A stretch of 64,000 bases of DNA, taken from NCBI RefSeq assembly GCF_029542085.1, contig NZ_CP107036.1, forward strand, positions 1,674,001-1,738,000, in the 5' to 3' direction. A program made the translations under genes and the position numbers. Source of the DNA: Sphingobacterium sp. ML3W. Its GTDB lineage: Bacteria; Bacteroidota; Bacteroidia; Sphingobacteriales; Sphingobacteriaceae. Shown piece after piece: positions 1-8,528 of this stretch (position 1 is the first letter of the stretch; each line of letters begins with the position of its first letter). The notes beneath the pieces were generated by a model, which searched no databases, had not been told where the DNA came from, and worked only from the letters and a program-made list of their open reading frames with translations.

Positions 1-476
1 CATGCATTCTCTTCTGCGGTGTTTTTTATTTTTACCAGCGCGAACTCACCTTTCAGCTTCTTACCATGTAAAATAACTTTTAAAGATTGTTTATGCAATT
101 CAGCACGCATGATCAGATCGTCAGTTTTTCCAGTTATTTTTTCTAATGGTTCATAAGTTCCTTCATCCCAAATTTCAACTTCTCCGGCACCGTAATTTCC
201 TTGGGGAATACTTCCTTCAAATCTTCTATATTCATAGGGATGATCTTCCACCATCATTGCCAATCTCTTGTCTGATGGATTAAGGGAAGGACCTTTTGGA
301 ACGGCCCAGCTTTTAAGAACTCCTTCCATTTCCAACCGGAAATCGTAATGCAGACGTGTTGCGGCATGACGTTGAACCACAAATTTTAATTTTGTGGTAC
401 TTTCGTTCTGTTTGCCTTCCGGTTCGGAAGTTGTCTTAAAATCTCTCTTTTTATGATATTCTTCTAATGGCATCAT
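1..476 (-). CDS. ligD: LigD-type DNA ligase, N-terminal 3'-phosphoesterase domain (partial)
   Basis: This is the start of an ATP-dependent DNA ligase D, which closes double-strand breaks in bacterial non-homologous end joining. Only the first 158 codons are inside the window; the gene runs off the left edge. The visible part is the phosphoesterase domain that trims 3' ends: it has the RLHYDFRLE block (about residues 42-50), the AVPKGPS block, EDHPYEY, and GSIPQGNYGAGEVEIWDEG. In Bacteroidota LigD this domain usually precedes the ligase and polymerase domains, which would lie to the left. Two adjacent ATG codons (474-476 and 471-473) can start it. The ku gene ends 45 bp upstream on the same strand, so the two are probably co-transcribed. 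Confidence 0.9.
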   Translation of the reverse strand, partial: MMPLEEYHKKRDFKTTSEPEGKQNESTTKLKFVVQRHAATRLHYDFRLEMEGVLKSWAVPKGPSLNPSDKRLAMMVEDHPYEYRRFEGSIPQGNYGAGEVEIWDEGTYEPLEKITGKTDDLIMRAELHKQSLKVILHGKKLKGEFALVKIKNTAEENA

Positions 477-521
477 GAATAAATTAGAGTTTCTACAAGG
501 ATTAATGATCAGTCTTTTAAT

Positions 522-1301
522 CTACCCTACTTTTCTTTTTCCAGACTCGAGACTTGCTTTCAGCATTGCCATAAGATCCGTCGCTTTTCCTGCGGGTTCT
601 TTGGTTTCCTTAGGTTTTACGTTTTTACCCTTTGCTTTCTGTTTTATAATTTTCAGCAGATCCTCATTGTAGGTGTCTCTGTACTTTGAAGGATCAAAAG
701 TCTCGGCTAATGATTTAATTAAGGTTTCTGCCATTTTCAGTTCTTCGGGTTTTGGCGCTTTTCCTGATGGAATTTTCAACTCACTATAATTTCTCATTTC
801 TTCAGGATACCGCATTCTGTTCACCATCAGAACTTTATTTTCGTAAGGGCGAATCATACACAGGATCTCCCTTTCTCTTAGAATGAATGAACCTATTCCT
901 GCCATTTTGGTTTTCTGTAGTGCTTCCAGTAATAGTCTATAGGCCGCTTCGCCATTTTTTTGAGGCTCCAGAAAATAAGGTGTTTCGAAAAGTGCAGGGT
1001 CCACTTCATCTTCCTTTACAAACTGAATAATACTTAAGATTTTAGATTTTTCAGGGCTTACAGCCTCAAAATCGGCATCCTCCAGTACAATATATTTGTC
1101 TTCTATTTTGTAGCCTTTTACTATATTTTCCCAGGCTACTTCTTTATTGGTATTTTCATTTACCCTTTTGTATTTGATATTGCTGAAATCTTTTTTGTCC
1201 AGCATATCCAAATCCAAAGTACTCGATTCACTAGCCGAGTATAGTTTGATCGGTATATTCACCAACCCAAAACCTATTGCTCCATTCCAGATTGCCCTCA
1301 T
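522..1301 (-). CDS. ku: Ku protein, NHEJ DNA end-binding factor
   Basis: Bacterial Ku homodimers ring the broken DNA end and recruit LigD. The 259-residue protein starts with the family signature RAIWNGAIGFGLVNIPIKLY, followed by the KGYKIEDKYIVLEDADFEA segment and a beta-barrel region with FETPYFLEP. It ends in a short lysine-rich tail (about residues 220-259, KGKNVKPKETKEPAG), the region that contacts DNA and ligase in other Ku proteins. Length is normal for the family. The gene lies just upstream of ligD in the same direction, forming the usual two-gene repair operon. A long ORF on the opposite strand is a shadow. Confidence 0.95.
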   Translation of the reverse strand: MRAIWNGAIGFGLVNIPIKLYSASESSTLDLDMLDKKDFSNIKYKRVNENTNKEVAWENIVKGYKIEDKYIVLEDADFEAVSPEKSKILSIIQFVKEDEVDPALFETPYFLEPQKNGEAAYRLLLEALQKTKMAGIGSFILREREILCMIRPYENKVLMVNRMRYPEEMRNYSELKIPSGKAPKPEELKMAETLIKSLAETFDPSKYRDTYNEDLLKIIKQKAKGKNVKPKETKEPAGKATDLMAMLKASLESGKRKVG

Positions 1302-1581
1302 ATGTTTTGTTTTTTTAAGCTACAGTACCAATCCCTCGCTAAATTGGTTTAAACATCTTCTGATTTCATCAGCCCTTCTTGTCTGTAAATTAACGCCCTA
1401 CTCCTTTTACCATTTGGTAACTATATAGAGAACAAGTCCTTACAGGGAAAAGTTTTATAGAGATAGATTTTTATATACATATCTTGCATTGTTAATTGCA
1501 TAAAAAAGGGGAATAAATATTGTTATGTAACTGAACGTCGATAAGTAACAGGATCTGCATCTCTGCGTAAATAAATTGTAA
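1302..1581. other. Intergenic, upstream of ku
   Basis: This 280-bp AT-rich stretch lies upstream of ku. It should hold the ku-ligD promoter, but no convincing promoter match, RNA gene or coding remnant was recognised. Confidence 0.5.
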
Positions 1582-1697
1582 TTAATCTAATAAAGACTTC
1601 ATATCAATTTTGAATCTTTCTTCATCAATATCTTCTACAGACTTGCACAATTTATTTAAATTTGATAGGGACTCCACTCTAGTTACGAACCAACAAG
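1582..1697 (-). pseudogene. Coding remnant, unknown protein C-terminus
   Basis: Read on the minus strand, this stretch gives a natural-looking C-terminus with no start codon: CWFVTRVESLSNLNKLC, then KSVEDIDEERFKIDMKSLLD and a TAA at 1582-1584. The frame stays open a little further upstream but there runs over another plausible remnant on the plus strand. I do not recognise the family. It looks like the tail of a gene cut by a rearrangement near 1690, next to an IS256 remnant. Confidence 0.35.
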
Positions 1698-1895
1698 TCC
1701 GACTTTGAATATGGTGGCAGTTTTTACAACTCAAAGGAAGACTTTTCAGTTTTTTTTGACTTTCTCACAGCATTAACCGATCAACTGGATAAATATTATC
1801 ATGCTAACGAACCAGCGAACAGCTATTTAAAAATTCTCGATGAAAATGGTTTTTGGGAAAAATCGCGTAAATTAGAATTGATCAGGAAAAATTAA
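1683..1895 (+). pseudogene. Coding remnant, unknown protein C-terminus
   Basis: An open plus-strand frame without a start codon reads SDFEYGGSFYNSKEDFSVFF, then DFLTALTDQLDKYYHANEP and ends KSRKLELIRKN with TAA at 1893-1895. The composition is that of a soluble, helical protein. No family was recognised. It directly precedes the IS256 C-terminal remnant and is probably the end of a gene that lost its 5' part. Confidence 0.4.
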
Positions 1896-1920
1896 ATATA
1901 TACACTATTTTTCCATAGAA

Positions 1921-2324
1921 ATGGGCTATGAAAACCTGCTGTCTTTCGAGGAAAAATGGAGTAAGAAATATCCACTTGCCGCCAAATCCTGGTTGGATAA
2001 CTGGACCAATCTTTCCACTTTCTTTCAGTACGAGGAACAGGTTCGCAAAATTATATACACGACAAATTCGATCGAGGGAATGCATCGTCAGATACGAAAA
2101 ATCATTAAACCGAGCGAAGCGAGCTCATGAATGCCTTAAGAATAAACTCTAATGAATAATCTAAAGGAGCTTTCAGCTCTGAATAGGCACTAATGAAATT
2201 GATGTATCTGATCATAAAGGATATCGCAAAAAAAAGGACGATGCAAATGCATAACTGGGGCTTGACCATATCCCAACTTTATATTAGATTTGGGGATAGG
2301 CTCATACTGGAAAGAGATTTTTAA
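1921..2324 (+). pseudogene. IS256-family transposase, C-terminal remnant
   Basis: This is the last third of a Mutator/IS256-type DDE transposase. The first frame gives FEEKWSKKYPLAAKSW and RKIIYTTNSIEGMHRQIRK, which includes the conserved YTTNSIEG block. After codon IIK there are about 50 extra bases (2110-2160) with stops. The original frame then resumes as KGAFSSE, TAG, ALMKLMYLIIKDIAKK, HNWGLTISQL and GDRLILERDF, with a final TAA at 2322-2324. So it carries an internal insertion and a nonsense codon. Downstream bases around 2336-2362 (GACACAGTTCGTGTTACACT) look like the element's right terminal repeat. The N-terminal two thirds are absent here. Confidence 0.8.
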
Positions 2325-2414
2325 AATTTAATCCTATGACACAGTTCGTGTTACACTCCCATCAATTAATCATAACGAAAGGATGCAACAAACAGATACA
2401 GTTCTTTTAAGTTT

Positions 2415-3353
2415 CTATTCCTGCTGACCTCTATTTTTTGGAAGTTCAGGTGATTGATTTTTATTATATTCGTCTATTTTTTGTGTTGCTGCCATGGAGA
2501 CAACCAAATCATTTAGCATGGAGCTTGCAGCCGTCGGCGAGTTCGGAAGTAAAACCAAATTGCTTCTGCTATTGGCTCCAATAGCATTCAGCGTGTCATA
2601 ATGTTGAGTAACCACAATTAAAGCAGAGGCTTCCTGAGCGTTGATATTAGCCGCATTGAGCATTTTCACAGATTCTTCCAGTCCTCTTGCAATCTCCCTT
2701 CTCTGGTCTGCAATACCTTGTCCTTGAAGCTTTTTAGATTCTGCTTCAGCTTTTGCAACAGCAACAATTCGGATTCTTTGCGCTTCGGATTCATATTCTG
2801 CAGCAGTCTTTTCACGTTCGGCAGCGTTGATTCTGTTCATGGCGTGTTTTACCTGTTCATCAGGATCGATATCTGTCACTAAAGCTTTGATAATATCGTA
2901 ACCATAACTTTGCATCGCTTCCTGCAATTCACTTTTTACGGCAATGGCAATATCATCTTTTCTTACAAAAACGTCATCTAATTTTGTTTTTGGAACTTCA
3001 GCACGCACAACATCAAAAACATAAGACGTAATCTGATTCTCAGGATTTTCTAGACGATAATAAGCGTCTCTTACATTCTCTCTGATCACCTGATACTGAA
3101 CAGAAACTTTCATCTTTACGAAAACATTATCCAACGTTTTGGTGTCGATAATGACATCCAATTGCTTTATTCTAAGATTCAGGCGTTTGGAGATTTGATC
3201 AAAAAACGGAATTTTTAAATGCAAACCGGCGTGGCTTACTTTCAAAAATTTACCTAACCTTTCTACCACAGCTGCAGATTCTTGTTTTACAGTATAAAAG
3301 GAAGCAAATAAGGTAATAAGTCCGAAAAAGATTAGAATTCCTAAATATATCAT
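2415..3353 (-). CDS. SPFH/Band 7 (stomatin-like) membrane protein
   Basis: SPFH proteins assemble into large rings on the inner membrane, organise membrane domains and often modulate proteases. The 312-residue protein has one N-terminal membrane segment (about residues 2-18) and then an SPFH domain starting EESAAVVERLGKF-like (here QESAAVVERLGKFLKVSHAG) to about residue 190. An alanine/glutamate-rich coiled coil follows (about 190-240, RINAAEREKTAAEYESEAQR), then a short tail with LVLLPNSP. The pattern is that of the QmcA/HIR1-like branch rather than HflK/HflC. No NfeD-type partner gene lies beside it, so it is probably a single-gene unit. Confidence 0.85.
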   Translation of the reverse strand: MIYLGILIFFGLITLFASFYTVKQESAAVVERLGKFLKVSHAGLHLKIPFFDQISKRLNLRIKQLDVIIDTKTLDNVFVKMKVSVQYQVIRENVRDAYYRLENPENQITSYVFDVVRAEVPKTKLDDVFVRKDDIAIAVKSELQEAMQSYGYDIIKALVTDIDPDEQVKHAMNRINAAEREKTAAEYESEAQRIRIVAVAKAEAESKKLQGQGIADQRREIARGLEESVKMLNAANINAQEASALIVVTQHYDTLNAIGANSRSNLVLLPNSPTAASSMLNDLVVSMAATQKIDEYNKNQSPELPKNRGQQE

Positions 3354-3508
3354 ATCCTTAAATTTATTATTGGTGATACACGAATTTACACCTTTATATT
3401 GTCATTCTAGCAGCAATTCCTTTTATTTTATCTTTGTTACTTCTTTTTTCAATTTTGTTCAGATTGACTGTACAATGATTTCCAAATGCAATATTCAATC
3501 GACAATAA

Positions 3509-4150
3509 TTAATATCGGTCTTTATCAGAAAACTTAAAATCCTGTATTCTGGGTAAAGGTCGTATCAAAACTCTTTTTTTTCTTACTTTCGGTACTTCGG
3601 CTGAACCTAATTTTTCATCGGATTCGATTCGAATCCCCGTAATCAGGTTAAATTTTGTTTCTGTGAATATGGTGTTTTCGTCAATATAGCCCTTAGTTGT
3701 GTCGCTTGTGAGTTTATCAACATAAATCAATTCAAAATTGCCCTTGTTATATTTGAAGTGGTAAGTAATGTTTCCTCCCTTAATTTCACTCCACATTTTT
3801 AAAACTCCTTTTTCTATAAAGAAATTCGGAATTTGAAAGCCATTAAATTTGCCATGGTTTTCAGTAGGAAATTGCGGTTCGATGATTTTATCGGACGATA
3901 CAGCCAAAGTTAGCTTTCCATTAGGCTGAGACAGGAAAACTTGTAACCTCAACGGCCTTGTTTCATCAACAGTATCCATTTTCACAGTTATTTTGTCCAT
4001 TTTACCATCGTGATTTAAGTCCCCCTTTTCTTCTCTAACCTGATAAGTATAATTGTTTTTATTTTCAACATTTTGAGAGAATACGCTCATTGGGACTGTA
4101 ATTAAAATAGATATAAGATAACGGTAAAAATTTTTATTAATTCTATTCAT
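3509..4150 (-). CDS. Secreted hypothetical protein with Asp-rich calcium-type motif
   Basis: I do not recognise this 213-residue protein. It has a signal peptide (about residues 8-26, ending VFSQ). Just after it lies GDLNHDGKMDKITV (about 43-56), whose spaced D/N residues resemble the calcium loops of FG-GAP or dockerin-like repeats. The rest is predicted to be beta-rich. The C-terminus is basic (KVRKKRVLIRPLPR). A protein at 7541-8368 carries a similar DMDNDGYEDLLIL motif, so both may belong to a group of small exported proteins. It is probably periplasmic or surface-located; the function is unknown. Confidence 0.6.
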   Translation of the reverse strand: MNRINKNFYRYLISILITVPMSVFSQNVENKNNYTYQVREEKGDLNHDGKMDKITVKMDTVDETRPLRLQVFLSQPNGKLTLAVSSDKIIEPQFPTENHGKFNGFQIPNFFIEKGVLKMWSEIKGGNITYHFKYNKGNFELIYVDKLTSDTTKGYIDENTIFTETKFNLITGIRIESDEKLGSAEVPKVRKKRVLIRPLPRIQDFKFSDKDRY

Positions 4151-4518
4151 CTTGTTTGTTTTGACCTGCTTTTCGAGTTCACCTTATATCCCGTCAAGAA
4201 AACTACACTACCTATCAATCCGTAATGAAACTCCTATGATTATGCATTTTCTTTTCATTAAATTTTGCTGGTGCGCCAAGCGTTGTTTGTATTTTATTAT
4301 TATTCAATGATTAAAAATCTTCCTGATTATATCTTTACTAATTTACTTTATTTGTATGATACATCACCACTTTATTTGAATGCAAAATTTGAATACAAAT
4401 CCTGTTAGTGCAAAGTCACATTTTTTCAACGCAATTGCTAGTTCCCATAACTTATTTTTTGATACGGTTGGTCTTTAATTGTTTGAGTTCATATAGGGAA
4501 TTTTATTTAAGGAGTTAG
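4151..4518. other. Intergenic, no gene seen
   Basis: About 370 bp of AT-rich DNA between the secreted protein gene and a broken acetyltransferase. Short reading frames on both strands do not look like protein, and no RNA gene or hairpin of note was found. Confidence 0.5.
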
Positions 4519-4926
4519 ATATTTTTTCCTTTATCAATCTGGTTTATTAACTTCAAAACCATTGCAGGCAATGGGATTAAATTGATAGAGTTTCTCAAAT
4601 TGACAGATGAAAAAATTGCTGCAAATGAAATGATTAACTGGATAATCACATTAAAAGATGATCCTAAAATGATTGGAACTATAGGTTATTATCATATTAA
4701 ACCTGAGCATTATAGGACAGAAATTGGCTATATGTTACTTCCAAACTTCCAGGGACGGAGTTATGTCACTGAAGCTATCGCTGAGGTCGTCAAATATGGC
4801 TTTAAGAGAATGAAACTTCATTCGATTGAAGCAGTAGTTGATCCGATAATTCACTATTTTTCTCTCATTAACCGTTTGCATATTGCCAATCATAAGTCCT
4901 GTAAGAAATCTAAAAGTATATCGTGA
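4519..4926 (+). pseudogene. GNAT acetyltransferase (RimJ/RimL type) remnant
   Basis: The frame carries the core of a RimJ/RimL-like GNAT enzyme: DDPKMIGTIGYYHIKPEHY, then RTEIGYMLLPNFQGRSYVTE, which corresponds to the acetyl-CoA-binding QGxGxxTEA loop, and KLHSIEAVVDP. The N-terminal third has no start codon in a proper position, because the frame opens just after a TAG at 4516-4518. After VVDP the sequence diverges into IIHYFSLINRLHI instead of the expected xxNxxSxxLLEKxGF end. The loop has Ser where Gly is usual. Both ends are therefore lost and the gene is almost certainly dead. Confidence 0.65.
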
Positions 4927-4958
4927 TTATATCCTAGTTTAGTAAGAAATATAAACCC

Positions 4959-5611
4959 ATGGAAGAAACTAATTTTTACACAGATATTATTGAAAGCATC
5001 AAACTTATTTTTTCCTTCTTGCAAAAAAATATGGTTTCTCGGATTTTGAAGAACGCCAAATTGCTTATGAAATGCATTATGAGGCTCATAAAGATGATAT
5101 AATGATTGATATTTGGTTTGAAGCAATTGTATCTACCCCAATTTGGGCAAAAATAAACAACTATTACATTGATAATCTAGAGCTTGAAAACGAAAATATA
5201 AAAAGGTACAATAAAAGATTAGATGAAATATATGACACTATAGAGGAAAATTCTGATACAAAATGTTTTGAAAATGAATTCTCTCAATACCATAAATATG
5301 GCCAGGAGCTTAACACATTTTATCTGACGGAAATTGCAAACCTACTAAAAAGGTATTCTTCTGTATTAGAAGGTAATTTTGAACTACTGGAAGCTAATAC
5401 GCAATTACTTATCGCTGCTAATAAAAAAGAGACAGACGCCCTTCGAATAGAAAAAGGCACTTACACAATTGAGTTTCAATTATTTTCAAAAGATGACTAC
5501 GATATGTATATAGAATTTGACTCTTTGGAAGACGCAAAAAGATATATATCAGAAGATGATACTATAAAGGTTTACAGAATATTGGATTGCCATATGAATC
5601 CAATAAATTGA
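4959..5611 (+). pseudogene. Unknown protein, frameshifted in a T tract
   Basis: An ATG at 4959 starts MEETNFYTDIIESIKLIFSF, but that frame soon ends. The neighbouring frame continues smoothly as LAKKYGFSDFEERQIAYEMH and on to a 179-codon tail ending ILDCHMNPIN. Inserting one T into the run of six T at 5008-5013 would join the two parts into one protein of about 217 residues, rich in Glu, Asn and Tyr. I do not recognise the family. It may be a dead gene, a slippage-switched gene, or a sequencing error. An ATG at 5072 could start a shortened product. An IS256-family remnant begins just downstream. Confidence 0.5.
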
Positions 5612-5656
5612 AAGGAGAGTAGCGAAGGACATTGTCTCATAAAGTGTGTAAGTTAT

Positions 5657-5689
5657 AAAAATGCGGAGTTGGAAAGGACTTCGCATTTT
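5657..5689 (+). terminator. Rho-independent-type hairpin before the IS256 transposase
   Basis: Arms 5657-5668 and 5678-5689 (AAAATGCGGAGT / ACTTCGCATTTT) pair around a 9-base loop and are followed by a T-rich run. It lies inside the left end of the IS256-type element, where insertion sequences often block transcription entering from outside. Confidence 0.6.
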
Positions 5690-5713
5690 TTATTTACTTA
5701 ACTTTATAAGAGT

Positions 5714-6513
5714 ATGATTGACAAGGATTCACTATTAAACGACAAGGAGTTCTTAAAGAGTTTTAAGGACGGCTTGGAGCTGCAATCGTTTTTCCGCGAG
5801 TTACAGGCACGTGCAGTATCGCAAATGCTTGAAGGAGAAATGGACGGCCACCTTGGCTATGAAAAGCATGAGCACAGTGGTCAGGGTAATTCACGCAACG
5901 GATATACGAGCAAAAAGGTCCGTGGCGATCAGGGAGATCTGGAAATTCAGGTTCCCCGGGATCGCGATGGCACATTCAATCCCATCATCGTTCCCAAACG
6001 CAAGAACATGATTGACGGAGTGGAGAACGTGATCGTTTCGCTGTATGCCAAAGGCATGAGTGTTTCGGATATAGAAAATATGATGCGGGATGTGTATGGA
6101 TTTGACCTTTCTGAATTGACGATTTCCCGGATTACCGACCGTGTCGTGGATGATGTGATCGCCTGACAAAACCGCCCGCTGGACAACGTATATCTGATTG
6201 TCTGGATGGATGGCATTGTTTTTAAGGTCAGGGAGAACTCCAAAGTGGTCAATAAGACCATTTATCTTGCTGTGGGCCTGAACAGGGATAGCTATAAAGA
6301 AGTTCTGGGTATGTGGCTGGGCAAAAATGAAAGTGCCAGTTTTTGGATGGGAATCCTGACAGACCTGAAATCCCGGGGCGTAGAGGATATGCTGATTACA
6401 GCGACTGATAATCTCAATGGTTTCTCCGCTACTATACTATACGGAGTGTTTTTCCTGAGTGTAGTACCCAGGTCTGTGTTGTCCATCAGATCAGAAATCC
6501 TACTATAAGATAG
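5714..6513 (+). pseudogene. IS256-family transposase, N-terminal two thirds, broken
   Basis: The frame from ATG 5714 gives typical Mutator/IS256 features: QMLEGEMDGHLGYEKHE, NSRNGYTSKKVRGDQGDLEI, PRDRDGTFNPIIVPKR and the DDE-core piece NVYLIVWMDGIVFKVR. Three lesions are visible. A TGA at 6164-6166 stands where Trp is normal (A-W-QNRPLDNVY). A tandem duplication of ACTAT at 6431-6440 shifts the frame; removing 5 bp restores ATIRSVFPECSTQVCVVHQI. The sequence then stops at 6511-6513, losing the last third with the catalytic Glu. The left end of the element starts near 5628 (GACATTGTCTCATAAAGTGT). The element cannot be active. Confidence 0.85.
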
Positions 6514-6644
6514 GCTAAAGACTCGTCAAGAAATTTATTTTTCAATTCCATTAATCCCGCTAGCTGGGGCATAGACCTATACAGCGTGGAAAATATTGCC
6601 CATTCTTCCTCCCCAGGGTAATATTGTTCCAATTTTATAATCTT
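6513..6644 (-). pseudogene. Coding remnant abutting the IS256 remnant
   Basis: The minus strand has an open frame without a start: KIIKLEQYYPGEEEWAIFST, LYRSMPQLAGLMELKNKF and LDESLAYL, running straight into the truncated right side of the IS256 remnant. The residue pattern is clearly protein-like but I do not recognise the family. It may be the host gene truncated when the element was cut. Confidence 0.4.
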
Positions 6645-6712
6645 TTAAAAACATCCAAATCATCCTTGTATGCTTTCTTGTAAAATACTATTATCATATT
6701 CGTATATTGCAG

Positions 6713-7309
6713 TTACATTTTTTTAAACTTGCCATTTTTTAGTAAAGCATATGTTTCTGTTTCAAAAATGGGCTCTTCATTCATCCAATTTGAGCTCGTT
6801 ATGACTATTTTATCTTTTTCAATTTGGCTCCTTTTACCAAATGCAGATTCTGCTATTTCGTCATAAGAAATTTGAAGTTTATCGATGATTTTGTATTTTT
6901 TATCTACTGTAATCAATGTTGTGAAGAGCTCGTGCTCACCGCACTGATAGCTAACCACAATGGAAGTAAAATTTTCAGAGAAAGGTATTTTGTATTTTAA
7001 CCTGAAATCTGTTGCATCGTTACATCCAGGATCAAACTTTATGCGTTTCAGAAAACCAGTGTCATATACTCCATATTTTTCAACATTGTCGAAAGTAGTA
7101 CTGTCTATTATCGGAAGATCCCTTAGAGGAAGCTGTGCCAATAAGTCTAGATCATAATTGAAAATTTCTTTGTCTTTTTCTATAAGAGCGCCATCATCTC
7201 TAATGCTTTTTGTTATTAGCGGTATTTTTGTCGTTTTCTTTTCCGTTTTGCTGTCGCAACCCAAGAAAATAAATACTGTTATCAACAGTAGTGTAAACAG
7301 TTTTTGCAT
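6713..7309 (-). CDS. Putative lipoprotein of unknown function
   Basis: The protein begins MQKLFTLLLITVFIFLGCDS, a lipoprotein signal with its lipobox Cys at residue 18 if the ATG at 7307-7309 is used; a further ATG at 7336 would add nine residues and weaken the signal. The mature part is about 180 residues, charged and beta-rich, with two Cys (DPGCNDATDF and SYQCGEHEL) that may pair. No catalytic motif was seen. It lies in a row of small exported proteins on the same strand and overlaps the 61-codon frame upstream only if the longer start is used. Confidence 0.6.
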   Translation of the reverse strand: MQKLFTLLLITVFIFLGCDSKTEKKTTKIPLITKSIRDDGALIEKDKEIFNYDLDLLAQLPLRDLPIIDSTTFDNVEKYGVYDTGFLKRIKFDPGCNDATDFRLKYKIPFSENFTSIVVSYQCGEHELFTTLITVDKKYKIIDKLQISYDEIAESAFGKRSQIEKDKIVITSSNWMNEEPIFETETYALLKNGKFKKM

Positions 7310-7328
7310 GCTTATTCTATTTTCAGAT

Positions 7329-7514
7329 CTATTCAATGATTAAACTCAATTCTCTATTTAAAAACTCCTTTTCTATAAATGCAAAGAGTTCCTCCTCGTT
7401 CAAAGTTGGGTGGATATCATTACCGAGCCATTTCACTGAATTTCTGTGAAGAACATATGCTGATAATTTTGTTGTCGATTTGGGCAGCATAGCTTCGCCC
7501 AATATTATCAGCAC
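7329..7514 (-). CDS. Small hypothetical protein, possibly a gene remnant
   Basis: A 61-codon frame (MLIILGEAMLPKSTTKLSAY ... NEEELFAFIEKEFLNRELSL) with a balanced composition. The second ATG at 7488-7490 is an equally possible start. No family recognised. It may be the tail of a lost gene rather than a complete one, since a stop-rich 26-bp gap separates it from the lipoprotein gene upstream. Confidence 0.3.
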   Translation of the reverse strand: MLIILGEAMLPKSTTKLSAYVLHRNSVKWLGNDIHPTLNEEELFAFIEKEFLNRELSLIIE

Positions 7515-7540
7515 AGACTAAAGGTGAATGACATATATAT

Positions 7541-8368
7541 TTACCAACATTGTTTATCTGATACAGCATATTCTATACATTGATCAATGGTCTTAAGTTT
7601 GCCCCGAACGATTTTATTTTTATAGAGTTTTCTTTCTCTGCTGTCACTTACACCCGTTATTAGATATTTTCCTGTTTTGTCCCATCCATAGAAAGCCGCT
7701 TTATCAAAAAAATCTGGGATAAATATAAATTTACTTTCTTTTTCAGACCACTTGTAAAATTGGTAAATATCATTATCTCTCCTGGAGCTTGCTAGATCCA
7801 GAATAAGAAGGTCTTCATATCCATCATTATCCATATCTATTATTGTTATAAAATTATAATCTCCTTTACGAAAAGTCATTCTTTTTCTACTTACAAACTC
7901 ATTTTCTTTAAATTCTTTATCCTTATAATAACCATAGGTATAATAATATGAATCGCTATTTATAGTTTGCCAATGCTGAAGTTCAATAGTTCCTTCAATA
8001 CATCTGTAAGCAGACTTCGGTAAAAAGATATTTGTACCCGCTTCTATTTCAGCAATGGTATAATTTTTCCCTCGTAACAAATCTTCGGATCTTGCGAGTA
8101 ACAATCGGATATCTATCTTTTTCTTATTAATTTCCAACGGAATCACTATTACATATTTTGACGGAATATGCAATGTATCTATATATTTTTGCACAACCTG
8201 TTTCCTGATAGACTTAGGCTTAGGTATTCGACCGTCGATCGCTGTAGAATCAATTTTAGCTAAATTAGTATCATCCTCGTTTGAGGTGCTTCTAGATTGA
8301 TTTCTTGTACAAGAAATCAACAACATGATTACAAAAACATATGCTATTATTGTAGTTGTCGATTTCAT
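7541..8368 (-). CDS. Putative lipoprotein with FG-GAP/VCBS-like motif
   Basis: The N-terminus is a lipoprotein signal (MKSTTTIIAYVFVIMLLISC, Cys at residue 20). The mature protein is about 255 residues. Near residue 175 it has TIIDMDNDGYEDLLILD, an Asp-rich calcium-loop motif as in FG-GAP/VCBS beta-propeller blades; a single blade would be present. Otherwise it is beta-rich and charged, with no catalytic residues that I recognise. It is probably anchored in the outer or inner membrane facing the periplasm. It resembles the secreted protein at 3509-4150 in carrying one such motif. Function unknown. Confidence 0.6.
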   Translation of the reverse strand: MKSTTTIIAYVFVIMLLISCTRNQSRSTSNEDDTNLAKIDSTAIDGRIPKPKSIRKQVVQKYIDTLHIPSKYVIVIPLEINKKKIDIRLLLARSEDLLRGKNYTIAEIEAGTNIFLPKSAYRCIEGTIELQHWQTINSDSYYYTYGYYKDKEFKENEFVSRKRMTFRKGDYNFITIIDMDNDGYEDLLILDLASSRRDNDIYQFYKWSEKESKFIFIPDFFDKAAFYGWDKTGKYLITGVSDSRERKLYKNKIVRGKLKTIDQCIEYAVSDKQCW

Positions 8369-8528
8369 AAACTTGAACTATTAATTTCTATAAGTCAAAA
8401 GTATGGAAAAGAAACAGTTACTCGCTATAAAAAGCTATGTTTTAGTATTGTAAATGTGAAAGACTGTAAGATAGAAATGATCTTATATCTAGCTTATGAA
8501 TGTTTTTTCGTAAATTGTAAGCTTAAAA

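Noticed and set aside
522..1301. Plus-strand frames across ku
   Set aside because: Ku is unambiguous on the minus strand; the others are shadows.
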